Source: Chionis minor
Taxonomy: Eukaryota > Chordata > Aves > Charadriiformes > Chionididae
Direction: 5' to 3'
Assembly (NCBI GenBank): GCA_013398295.1
Contig: VZSF01008493.1
Location: 274,623 to 338,622, forward strand
Length of the DNA stretch: 64,000 nucleotides
The translations under genes and the position numbers were made by a program. Numbering within the stretch: position 1 is the stretch's first letter; each line of letters starts with the position of its first letter. The notes under the pieces were generated by a model. That model was not told where the DNA came from. It did not search any database and worked only from the letters and a program-made list of their open reading frames with translations. Shown here piece after piece: positions 50,374 through 61,632 of this stretch.

Positions 50374-53300
50374 AATTCTGGGATAAGATGTACAGGACTT
50401 TGAATTAGGTCTGAAAAGTGGGGAAAAGGCTTCATGTAGAGCTTGATTTTTGCTTTTGCCCAGTTTTGTTTGTCAGTCTTTGCAACAAATGAAATATATT
50501 TAATTCCTTTTCCATTTGTTTTCATTTTGTACCTACCCTGGAAAGTATTATAAAATACATTCCCACAGATAATGAACTGCTGTAAATGTTCTGATGAAAA
50601 TTATCTAAAAGATCTTTTGATTTCTTCATTGGTAGGTGAAAACTTTTTTCATCTCTGCTTATAAAATTTAAGATTAAAAAAACCCCTGAAACATCAGGAT
50701 TAATCTGGAAGAGATTTCATCTGTAGCGTAAACCTAGAACTTCTGTAACTCCCACTCATGAGCTGCTGTTGCAAAATATCTTAGCAAGGAAAGAAGGGAT
50801 AGTAGCTGGACCGAGGCCACCTGAGCAAGGCACTGATTGGACGATTGCAGTTATAGAATCAAGAATCATGTAAAACCATATTTTATGATTAATGAAGATT
50901 GGTTAATGAGTAACTGGCAAAGAACAGTTCACACCTCTGTATTGTGGTTATTTAGATGTAATTGGCTTTAGTGAAATCACAAGGCTATTGTATTTTATTT
51001 GTGTAACCTTGTCTGATTTACTAAAAATCACTTGAGTGTTTTTACAAGTTTGTTTCTTTTTTTATTAAGCAGAGAGGCTGACTCATTGTCCTTAATCCAT
51101 CTGTACACAGGCAGTCTCTGATGTGCAAGCCAGCATTCATTTTTAGGGAAAGGTTCAGAAAGAATGACACTATGTGTTTCTGTGAGTGTGAACGGCAGCA
51201 AATTCAGGCCTTTGGTGTCATGCTGTGCACAAAAGTCTTTTCTGATAATGTTCTAATTACAAATTACACTGGTGTTTCAATGTGTTGTCTTGGTGTTACA
51301 GTACAAAAGGTTCAAGTCACTATTGGTTTTAAATGTCATTCAGAAGTTTGGTGTTACTGCTGATAGCAACATCAAAGCTTGGCATTAGAAGGAAAGTTAT
51401 CTTCCTTTGGACTGTCAGCCTGCTAAGTGCTTGTGCGTTTTGGTGCTGCAGAACAGCGTGTTCCTTGACAGGTTTTGTGGACGAAGTCTGCAACAAAAGC
51501 AAATGCTTGCAATGGTTAGCTAGGCAACTTTTGTCCTGGCCGTTCCTTTACTCTTATTTTATTTGTTGTTCTTTTGCTGACATCTGTTTGGTGATTTGCT
51601 GTTTTTACACGTAGAAGTCTGCTAGATCATCTTACTTGCAAAAGCCGTCAGTAGTTGGAGATTACGACAACCTAACAGTTCTGCAGTTGCAACTCATAAG
51701 GCATAGTCATGTTCTCATGTATTTACTCATCCAGCTACTCTGTATTTTGACTAAAAATGAATTCCACCAAGCATGCACTTTCCCAGCTGTAGCTATCTGC
51801 ATTGAAGCAAAAGCTAAAAAAGAAAAAAAAAACAGATCTACCATAAACAGATCAGGCAATTCAGTTAGGAAGTAATTTTTAAGTGCACATTGCAATAATT
51901 AAAGACACAATGCTTAAAGACATAATACAGCAGAGCTTAAAAATAATTAGCTTTGGTTTATTTACTGGAAGAGAAAGCTAATATTCTAAGCTGGTTTGGC
52001 AGACTTACAAATATCATAATTTCAGTATTTCTCTTCCTTATTCCCCTTCTCCAAACATGTCAGAGGAGTCAAGTTATTTCCAAGGACTCCGAACAGTCTA
52101 CTGTAAAATAATAACTAGCTTTTTGTTTTGTAATCAGTATATTTTATAAACAAGTAAGTATAGTTATGTGGTTTGCTGGTGAAATCAAGCTTAAATTATC
52201 TCCCAATTATAGTCTAACATGAACAGAAATTAATAGCCCAGATCTTTTAGCCCAAACATTCACTGTTTTATATTGGCTAGAATGGACTTAAATGTGCTGT
52301 GTATGTAAAATGTATCCTCTGTGTTCACAGGCTCATGAACATGTTAGATGGTAGGTCATCAAATACATCACAGATCATCTTCCTTTTTTCTTTCCATCTT
52401 CTTTCCTGGTAGTTTGCTGTCATTTCTTGCTATACCATTTGTTTGATGTCTTGCACAGTCATCAGAACTGAAACTTTCATGCTGCGAAATACTGCCACAG
52501 CATTGGTCCCATATAAACAGATAGTAATATCAAATACGATTGATATTAGACAAGTAGAATTGGTAATGTAAGCTGTGTTAAAGTGTTCTGTGTTATAAAG
52601 TAAGGACATCCTCTTTCCATAAAAAGTATTTTTCTTTTACAATAGACTGGAAAGTTTCTGAAGAGCCTCATGTCACCTTCTGTAGTCGTGGGTACATGGA
52701 TGTGTGATTTTCTAGTTAGGGGTGTACCCAGAAAATATAGATGGAAACCTAAAAGTTAATACATAGGTTTAACTAGAAAAAGTAGCTGTAAAAAGCAGTG
52801 CCTCCTTTTTGATACTTCTCTTTCTTCTCTGTTAACAGTCTGTATATATTTAGATGAGAAAAACAAGTTATTACTTCAAAAAGTCGTTATTCGAAGGAAC
52901 AGTGTGTGGAGGTGAGCCAGACTTGGCGTTTACCTATTCATCACATAGGTTTCAGCTCTAGTTTGAATTTCATAATCTTTGCAGATATCTAGAAGACAGA
53001 AATAAAAATTTAAAACTCAAATCTCCCAAGAAGCTATAGCAGTAGTAGAGCTAACATTGGTGAGAATCGTACTGAAGCCAGGACTTTCAATATCGAAATG
53101 TTCCGTGATTAAGACACTTATAAAGTAATTGATTTTCCAGTGATCAAACTCCTATGAAACATGTTAAACCATGCATGCAAACTCTTTAAGCATACAGAAT
53201 AACCAAATATTTTTTAAGTTTTACTACTTGAGACACACTGATATTAGCTAGTATCAACAACGATAGATTAACCTACCTTATACAAGCAAAGAGAAGCTAC

Positions 53301-55423
53301 AGCAGGCATAGTGACGTAATTGCTTTAGGTCTTTTTGTTTGTCTAAGGTCTAATTCACTGACCCTTTTCCACAAGTATATTTAAGCTTTTTAGGTAGCAA
53401 TTCGGGCAAATAATAACAGAATTTTTGTGATCTGTTATGAAGGAATTTCTTTAGCACTGACATCAGTAAACCAGGAACAGTTAGTTTTCAGTGGGAACTG
53501 TGGCAAATTTAGTTTAAAGATTGTTAAAGAATTGCTTTCTAATCTCTCCTAGCTATTTTTCTGTGCTATTGATCATAAGAACTAATAAGAAAGAGAATCG
53601 GTATTCTAGCATTAGTAGTCATTTGGGATATTTTGTTTGCAGTCGTACATATCTTAAAACATTAATGTAGAAAGAAATAAAATCAAATATTATTTATTAT
53701 TCTAGGAGCTGCAGCCGTCACTATCTTTCATTTAATAAATACTGTTCACAATAAACTTACACCTTTAGGGTGAACCTGCAGGACAGAGGAAAACTAAAAG
53801 ATAACTTGAAGAATAATGAACTTGGAGATTGCACACAAGTTCGTGTAAACACTAAGCTGGACTGGTCTAGTTCTTACTAGAAAAAACCTGTTTCAGGCTG
53901 GAGAATGCAGTATCTACTGGAGAGATATGAACTTAACTACCAAGCAGGCACAATTAACAAGTGCATTTTCCATATATCAGGAAATCTATTGCCAAGGTGT
54001 CTGAAACAAGAAACTGAAATTTGTGCTTACTGTAAGTGCTATGAGAACCAAAGAGTACCTTTTAGCACTGCTGTGTTTCTGTGAGGCCCCACACTTGTTT
54101 TTTCAGCCCAGGCTATTCTCTGCTACTGTACTCGCGTGGGCAAAGAGGGGAGGAGTGTGACTAAAACTGGATATACCTAAGAGACCTGCTCCCAAGTAGA
54201 CCAGATTAAAATTAATTTACCGGGTATATGTATAATTTGCACTGAATTCATTACAGAGACTAATGAAGATATATGCATTCAAATGATTTCTTCTAGAGCT
54301 GATTTAAGAAAGCAATTTGGAAGCTAGGCTTAGAGGGGAAACAAAAAAGTGATGCCTAATTTAGTACAGTGAAGTAGTCTGTATTATAGCGATTTCCATG
54401 GTAATTTGTTCTTTGTAGACTAGTATGTGCAGACCTCCCCCTTGCTTGTCATCTCCTTTGTTATGCTCAATTCTTAGAATAATTTTCCATAATTCTGCAG
54501 TACAAATTATTTGTTCATCAGCCAACTACATCCTTCTGTGTAACCTAGAGTATACAATAATAGAGACACAAGGAGGATTACATTTATCATTGGTGTGTCT
54601 CCACTGAGTTTAATAGAGCAAGCTCAGGGACTTTTTCCACCACAGGAGGCAAGGAAATTATATATGAATAAAAGGTTATTTGATCAGTGAAATGTTAAAG
54701 TAACCTGTACTTGATAACTCCTTTGGTCTTGGATTGGTACCTCCACAGCTGCATGAACTGCATTTCTCTGATTTACTGCTCTTCCTCGGATATATGGTCA
54801 AAGCTTTAAATGCAGGGATATGATAATATAAATGTTATGATTGTCATCTGCAGTAGTGCAGCTTTGCTGGAGAGAGTGGGTCATATTTCTTAACAGTAGT
54901 TTAATACCTGTAACCCCAACTAAACAGTACAATCCTGTTTTCTGGAGAGGTCCCCACAGGTAGTGTGCTGTAATTCTGCTGCATGGCACAAATGAGCAGA
55001 AGTGCAATGAATCTAAATGTTTGGCGCTCTTAGGTACAGTGTTGAGCTGGAAGCAGTTCCTGTCAGAAGAGAATGTGCAAGGTAGCTTGGTCTTAAGAGA
55101 GGAGGTTGTCCCAAAAGAGCCATTAATAACATAACCTGTAAACTAGGAGTGGGGAGAAGAAAAGGCATGCTTAAAGGATAATTAGATCTCAGGTAGATTG
55201 TGCACTTACACACCCCTCATGTTACCATATAACAAGATGAACAAGTGAATGTCCTAGTGGCTATACATTTATGTAGGGTATATATGGCACATGCCTAAGG
55301 AGCTCCCTAATGCCTTACAGGCATTCAGCACATATTGTTCTGAGTGCTATAATACAATTACGAATGACAGGAATCAGTAGTGTTAAGCTGTTGTTGTTCT
55401 TACTACTATTCTGTGAAATCTAG

Positions 55424-55740
55424 CAACTGGATCAAGATTGCATTCTTATGTTTCAAAAGCATCCAAGCATCTGTCATGCGATGTTTGTACTTATTGCCAC
55501 AAGCTGAATTTTGAATCACAAGCCAGATGGATGGTTTCAGATCTTACTTTAATCCACACTAGGCATCCAGTCTTACAGCAGAAATATGCTATTGCAAAGA
55601 AACCCAGTGCTTTAGGGGATTCTTCATTATGTACAGGGTTAACAGGAAAGCAGCAGACCTAATTTATGTGTAGTACAGGAGTTGCCAGAGCAGCAGAAAT
55701 ATTGTTTTCTTTCAATGATTAATGTGCTCAATAAAAGTGT
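55424..55740 (+). other. Candidate terminal exon with poly(A) signal
   Basis: An acceptor-like TTGTTCTTACTACTATTCTGTGAAATCTAG ends at 55423. The frame beginning TGSRLHSYVSK is open for 78 codons to TAA at 55660-55662, and AATAAA follows at 55730-55735. The pairs CDVC and CHK give it a Cys/His-containing segment, but no named finger motif. It is unproven, and AATAAA is common in AT-rich DNA. Confidence 0.2.
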
Positions 55741-56373
55741 AGCATCTGCTGCCAGTTTTCATTAACAAATAAATGAAAAACAAACCTGCGTGGTAGGCAG
55801 TGTGTCTGGGGACGGCTTAAACAGGACTGAGCTGCTTTAGATTCAGTTATTTTCTTTAGCAGTGTGGAGCACTTTCTTGTTTATAGGATAAACATATGGG
55901 ATTGAAGTTATCTGTGTAGCACACTAGAATGGTTGCCAACCCATAACACTCTGCAGAATGCAAAAATTCCGTAGCTGCTCCCTTTAGAGTCATAGGCTGC
56001 AATCTTCTTGCATGTTGGTTTCAGTGTAAATAACAGTTAAATCATCAGAACAGACAAGCTGGCTGTAAAACTTTGAATAAAGTATTAGTTAGTTCATATT
56101 CCTTCCTTCATTACACAAGTTCAACAGACTCAAAGCTCAGTCCCTGTATTGGTTCAGGAGACGTGGTATTTCACACCACATTAATACAAGTAATGCATAA
56201 ATGTGAGACTGCAAATGTGTGCTTTTTTAGATTCCTCATAACCAAGTAGACTCTCTGAAATGCAATTGGTAACTTTATTTGTAGCCTATTTTCTATGGAA
56301 ACAGCATTTATTTAATCATGATGTCTTTCTCTTCCACTTTTTGTCCTTGTAACTTCTGAACCGTGTTGAACAG

Positions 56374-56575
56374 GTCCACCCTCTTTGACAAGGAGAAGAA
56401 GGGAAGGAGGGTTGATGTACAGCAGTGCCTCACCCCACGGGAAGGTCACAGCACCAATTTACAGATGTCACAGAAAATCCACACAGTAGAGAATGATTCC
56501 GAGTATGTCATCCTCATGGAAGTTTTGATCAACAGTAGCTGACAAGTGAGTCAATAAAATTGTAAGAAGCCCATC
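56374..56575 (+). other. Candidate compact terminal exon with poly(A) signal
   Basis: After an acceptor-like CCGTGTTGAACAG (ending 56373) behind a loose pyrimidine tract, one base completes a codon. Then 55 codons are open, starting STLFDKEKKGRRVD and ending EYVILMEVLINSS, to TGA at 56540-56542. AATAAA follows only 11 bases later (56553-56558). The composition is charged and protein-like, unlike most chance frames here, and local G+C is raised. No family is recognised. It may be the last exon of a + strand gene or an old retrocopy fragment. Confidence 0.3.
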
Positions 56576-59031
56576 TTTCTCTGCTCTAGTACTGCTTTCC
56601 TTCATGGAAGTTTGCGAGTGAGAAGATCTCAGACTGAGTGTGACTTTGCATCTGTGACAAAAACTTCACTGAATCAGTCTCAGGATGTCTAACAATTGGG
56701 ATTATGGCTTTCAGCATTTCCAGACAGTTGTTTTAGGCTCTTCTGTATAAAAATTAAGTTCTTTTAAACAAATAGGCAGACTATTTCCAGCAAGAACGTG
56801 ACTGTCCTTCAGGCACGTGAAAGCCTAACAATCTCCAGAGCCATCTGTTTTTGTATTTGCAAAATACAATTTACTAATTCAGAGTGGGAATATGTGACAG
56901 AACAGTGAAAGCATTTCAGTACTAAAACCAAAAGATACAAAACCATCATGAACTGAGGGAGGCAATGGAGCAGTCCCTGCAGGTTATGTGATGAGGCACA
57001 AGGGTGGCTTTGGGCATCTAAGATATTTTTTCAAACTCAGTGAGTACTCTAAGCTTAATGGCAGTACAGAGAAACTAGCTGTACTTTCAACTGTACATGT
57101 GAGCTGTGCTGAAACCAAGGAAACCTTCCCTATAAATGTTAGATAGGAGACCAATTCATCTGCACTGCTTTTCCCGTAAAATCAGCCTCTCCCAATTATC
57201 TAGAGCAAAATATCTCCAGATACAAGAGAATAAGCTAGATTTCAGCAGTCACAAAGGCTAAACTAACATGCATCAAAAAATGTGTACATACCAAATAGTT
57301 GGGATTAGGTTTACAGTTTTCCTGTATGTGACTTTGGTGCTTAGTTCAAACTTGGTATGCATGTAACTGGTATGGTCACACACCAAAGAGAATTTCAAGT
57401 TGCTGGAAACAGAACCTAGTCCTCAGTCATGATACACTATAATTATCATCACCTTGCAGATGTGATTATTTGCTAATTAACAGGCATCCCTCTATAGCTT
57501 AATTGCATCACACTTTTCAGTCTTATATTCTTTCTCTGGTGGTTATGTTCCCTGTCTAGCATGAGTCATCAGACTCTTCAGATATGTACAGCGTGTGCTG
57601 TGCAGAATGATGCCTTGAGCAGGTGTGGCAAAGGACAAGGCAATTCAGGTAAAAGGAAATTGAAATGTATTTTCAAAGAGAATGTACAAATACCTTAGTG
57701 TTTGATTTCCAGGGTGGTGATTAATTGCAGACTGTAAGATAAGAACATACAGGACAAATAAGAGCAATAGCTGTTTGTTATACCATGTAGTAGATTCCCC
57801 TCTGGTTTAAGCTGGCGTTTGGTGGTATGAACCAGAAAACAGGGACTCTGATAGTGTAAAGAGAAGCAAAAGCCTGAATCTCCTGTCTCTGGTGAATTCT
57901 TGGGGCTGGCAAGCTATACACAGAGACACTGATCTCAGCAGTCTGTGTGGGCTGAGATTTTCTGGCCCTCTCTGAGGCTATTAAAAAAGTTACCTTTATC
58001 ATATTGGATGATAAAAATTAAAATATAGCCTGCCCACATGAATATGCAGATCATACCCATACTAAAGTTGATCTTACTCATTTACTTGTACTTGCTTGTG
58101 CTAGAGAGCAAATCTTGGCTTGCGTGTGCGTTCTGAGTTCAGGCAGTACAGAGTGACTCTATTTAAACCGTGAACTCAAATGCCAACAGTGTGATCTGCA
58201 GGCTCAGTGCAGCATGTCATCAGACTTTGTCCAGCTTATACCTGAGCTAGGCCAAAGAGCAACAGAAATTTGGAGCTTTTACTTCTTTCCCTTGTATTTA
58301 TAAAATCATTGTATGCTTTGGTACAACTTGCAGTTCCAGCTAAAAGCTGTAAAAGTTGCTGTGTTCCAGGTCATAAATTGGGGTGAGATGGCAGTGCTGT
58401 GTGATGAGGCTTGCATAATACCCACACAGTTTGTATCTGACTCAAGGCTTTGCTATTAAATCTTCACTTTCATGAACACAAAATTCACATCCTGTTTTTT
58501 TTCCACTCTCTGAAGAACACCTTCTATTACATTCCACAGGCAGAAATCTCTTTCTAGACAGTATAAAATTCCTCGAGATGTAACGCAGTGAAGCAAGTTC
58601 ATCTCTGAAATGCATTTCCCCATTACCCAGTGCCTCACATCACTGGAAAATGAAATGAGTTCCTGGCCTGAACGTTCCTGCTGTTATCTAACTCTCACTG
58701 TACTTCATGTCAATTATTAACATCAGCAATGATAGAAATCTTAACACATGTTAAGAAACAAGACTCCTACATAATTTTTGTTAATCTGTATTATTTTGCC
58801 CTGTGATCTTTGTTTTGGAGCCTACCTTTCTCCATCTCCTTTTCCAATGTGCTCTCACAATTGGAGTGTTTGGGGCTGTTATATTGCTTTCAGTCTTTGG
58901 AGGAAAAGGTGTAAAAGCAGTTTACTGTCTCTTTCACCCAAAGATCTTGCTCATCATATATAAGCCTCCTGTTTATGAGTTAAATTTACCCGTTAATACA
59001 TCCAAGACATTAACAGAAGACAGTACACCAC

Positions 59032-59476
59032 TAAATCACTGAATCCCTGGGGTTGGCAAGGACCTCTGGAGATCTGCTCCAATTTGCCTGCCAGAGCAAG
59101 GTCACCTACAGCAGGTTGCACAGGATGGGTCCAGGTTTGGAATGTCTCGAGTCGGAGACTCCACCACCTCTCTGGGCAGCCTGTTCCTGTGCTCTGCCAC
59201 TCTCAAGTGAAAGAAGTTCCTACTTATGTTCAGATGGAAGTTTCTATGTTCAAGTTAGTGCCCGTTACCTCTTGTCTTGTCACTGGGCACCACTGTAAAA
59301 AGACTGGCCCCCTCCTCCCAGCACCCTCCCTTTAAGCATTGCTGAGATGCCGCTTCAATCTTCTCTTCTCCAGACTAAGAAGACCTAGCTCCCTCAGCCT
59401 TTCCTCATAAGAACGGTGTTCCAGCCCCCTAATCATCTTTGTAGCCCTTTGCTGTCCCCTCTCCAGCAGTTCCCTA
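59032..59476 (-). mobile_element. CR1 LINE fragment (antisense, 5'-truncated)
   Basis: Reading +, GGTTGGCAAGGACCTCTGGAG, then CTCCACCACCTCTCTGGGCAGCCTGTTCC, TACCTCTTGTCTTGTCACTGG, CTTCTCTTCTCCAGACTAAG, CTCCCTCAGCCTTTCCTCATA and CCAGCCCCCTAATCATCTTTGTAGCCC form the well-known reverse complement of the CR1 3' region. About 445 bases remain and the reverse-transcriptase body is absent. The open frames inside it are repeat-derived and not genes. Confidence 0.95.
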
Positions 59477-59627
59477 GAAGACTTAGCTGAGCTCCCAAAT
59501 CAGAACATATTTATATATACTATGGAAGTCATTGAATATCTGCCTTAAGTGTGAAAGGCATTATCTATGTTGGCTCACAATGCTTTTTCAATGAATTTCA
59601 TGCCCAGTGATGCTCCTTTGATTTTTC

Positions 59628-60125
59628 TCAAGGTAATAAATAATGCAGTGTAAAACCTGCTGACAGAACGCACACTCCAGTTATGTAAAGCTTGGGGTTG
59701 CGGGGGGGGTCACAGATGGATGTACATTCCAGGCACTTGGAATGAAGCATGAATAGAAGGGGCTGGTTTGGCTTTACTTCCAGTACAGGTTTGAAACGGT
59801 ACATGCTGACCAGAAAGTACTTAGAATTCTCCAGCTGGGAAAGCTGAATGTCTGTCCAGTCCCCAGGAAACACTGATCTTGGTACAACATGTGTATTGGG
59901 GATGGAGGAAAATGTGACTAGAGGCACATCTTTCTGCTGTTTCTTTTCAGAGGATACAGTTTTAAGCTTTGCCACCTGGCAAGTGTCAAAGCAGATTTCC
60001 ATCTCCTTTAACCTTCTCCGGGTTTGGGTCGTGGGGAAGAGATTGAGAGTGCTAATACCTTGCCTCTTCACAACCTCGCTGTCCCTGCCTTTGTCCAACA
60101 GAAAATGGTTACACCCCAAATCTGA
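59628..60125 (-). other. Candidate minus-strand exon, 165-codon open frame of unknown identity
   Basis: On the minus strand the tract TTTTTTTCACTCCCCAAACTCTTCCTCAG ends just before 60125 and is an excellent acceptor. The frame begins SDLGCNHFLLDKGRD and runs 165 codons to TGA at 59628-59630. It includes a basic stretch TQTRRRLKEME and a Cys-containing C-terminal part (HSKCLECTSICDPP). The longest stop-free segment in the intergenic part of the window lies here, and local G+C is higher than the surroundings, which itself lowers stop frequency. No homologous family is recognised, and no AATAAA was seen between it and the CR1 copy downstream. Confidence 0.25.
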
Positions 60126-60878
60126 CTGAGGAAGAGTTTGGGGAGTGAAAAAAAGTGCAGGACTGAACTGGTTGTATGTGGGCTTCTCAACAGGATAAAT
60201 GATGGTAGTATCCAGTACTGTGTAATCCCGCCCCCATGTTTTTTTTCATTATTGTAATGTAATTGCACGTTTGTAAATGACATCGTAAGTGTCTCCTTTC
60301 TTTGTGCAATTGAATATTGCTAGGTACCTGGGACAATGAAATATAGAAATCGGCTAGAAAAAAAGATAACAGAAACTTTTACAGCTGAAGTTTCCTCAGC
60401 TTCTTGGAGCCATATCAGAAGAGCTCTTTCAGCATTGCAGGTGTGAGCTAGTCATTTATTTTGAAGAGTCATAGCCTGTTACTTTTTCTCTTTTCCTTTC
60501 TCAACTAGACAAAAGCTGCCAGGACTAATCCATAGATGTGAATGTATGCATCCTTCTCTGCAAGAAAACTGATCTCTGAATCAGAATTCTGAGAATGTCA
60601 ACAAAGCTGTAGATTGCACCTGTACAGGCCATACATTACAAGAAGCAGTAGCATTAAACAGTACCAGAATAAGTCATGATACAGGCACACAGAAGTCCTA
60701 CTTCTGAATTCCTAGGAATTACAAAATTGCAGAGCCTGCTTGGATTAGAGAACAGTATAGGACCGTCATGAAAATATAGCTACATTTTTTAGTCATTGGT
60801 ATGTTTTATCTTTTCGGCTGTAAGATGATTCAGTCTGGAAGGTCTTTGTGTTTGCTTTATTTCACATCAAATCACTTA

Positions 60879-61180
60879 TTAAATGTATAGGAATCTTGTA
60901 AAACCAAAAGCATCTAATTGGATTGTTATTTTAAATGCAGAAGTCTTCGAGCAGGTTCTCCCAATAAACTTTAGGGAGCAGAACCAATTCCTACTTAGAA
61001 AGTGAAAAGGCAGTGTTAGGTTCTGGTAGGCAAAATGAGCTAGCAAACCATCTGTTGAACGCAGAATGTTAGAAGAGTATATTGCATTTTCATTTGTGTT
61101 AACTGTGGCTAGCGGCTGAACTACATAGCATGCAGGAGGCAAAGTATCTGCCACCACTCCCTTGAACTCTTTTTCAAATT
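60879..61180 (-). other. Candidate minus-strand open frame behind an acceptor-like site
   Basis: On the minus strand GCTCCACAAACCACAG precedes 61180. Two bases completing a codon are followed by about 99 open codons (FEKEFKGVVADTLPP...) to a stop at 60879. No good donor or domain is evident. Its phase does not join cleanly to the candidate exon at 61520-61632, which argues against the two being consecutive coding exons. Confidence 0.15.
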
Positions 61181-61519
61181 CTGTGGTTTGTGGAGCTCTC
61201 TGTGTTGGTATCTAGCTTCACTAAGCCCCTAGGCTTAAGGAGCCTAAGTGAAAGGAGCCTAAGTAAGTGAAACTTACTCTGTTTAGGATGCTGTGCAATG
61301 CCAGATACCCTGGCTATTGTGTTTTACAGTGTGTTATTTCATGTTCGCAGGCAGAGGGAAAATTGATTGCTAGGTGTGTGTGTAAGGCCAATGAACGTGG
61401 TAGTTCTTCTTCCCCTGTAGCACTGCTTATCTCTACCCGAGTCACCAACACAAATACATCTCATCCCGAGATGCACGTATCACCAGCGCACTGGCGTCCA
61501 GGAGGGGCTTAGCACTCAC

Positions 61520-61632
61520 CCAAGTCCTGCCAACACAAGTACTGCAATATTTTGGTGCTATCTGAATGTCCCCCATTAGCATTGGCTTAGCCCAGCCATA
61601 GATTATTTGTTGCAGGATCAAAACGTACAGTG
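61520..61632 (-). other. Candidate 113-nt minus-strand exon
   Basis: On the minus strand AAAATTATTTTGTACTTAG precedes 61632. The exon would end at ACTTGG|GTGAGT, a near-consensus donor, at 61520/61519. One frame of 37 codons is open (LYVLILQQIIYGWAK...). It could be a lncRNA exon or coincidence. Confidence 0.15.

Larger units (their letters stand above)
38669..59031. other. Intergenic region, no gene proven
   Basis: About 20 kb of AT-rich sequence between the two CR1 copies. It contains the MIR relic at 39.5 kb, homopolymer runs, a short inverted repeat at 48001-48030 and several splice-flanked open frames listed separately (46463-46660 +, 48507-48790 -, 55424-55740 +, 56374-56575 +). I looked for the SH2 and proline-rich exons of LCP2 on the minus strand and for any channel or kinase motif, and found none. 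The rest shows nothing I can name. Confidence 0.5.

Noticed and set aside
59053..59335. Two overlapping + strand ORFs of about 80 codons
   Set aside because: They lie entirely within the antisense CR1 fragment and are repeat-derived.
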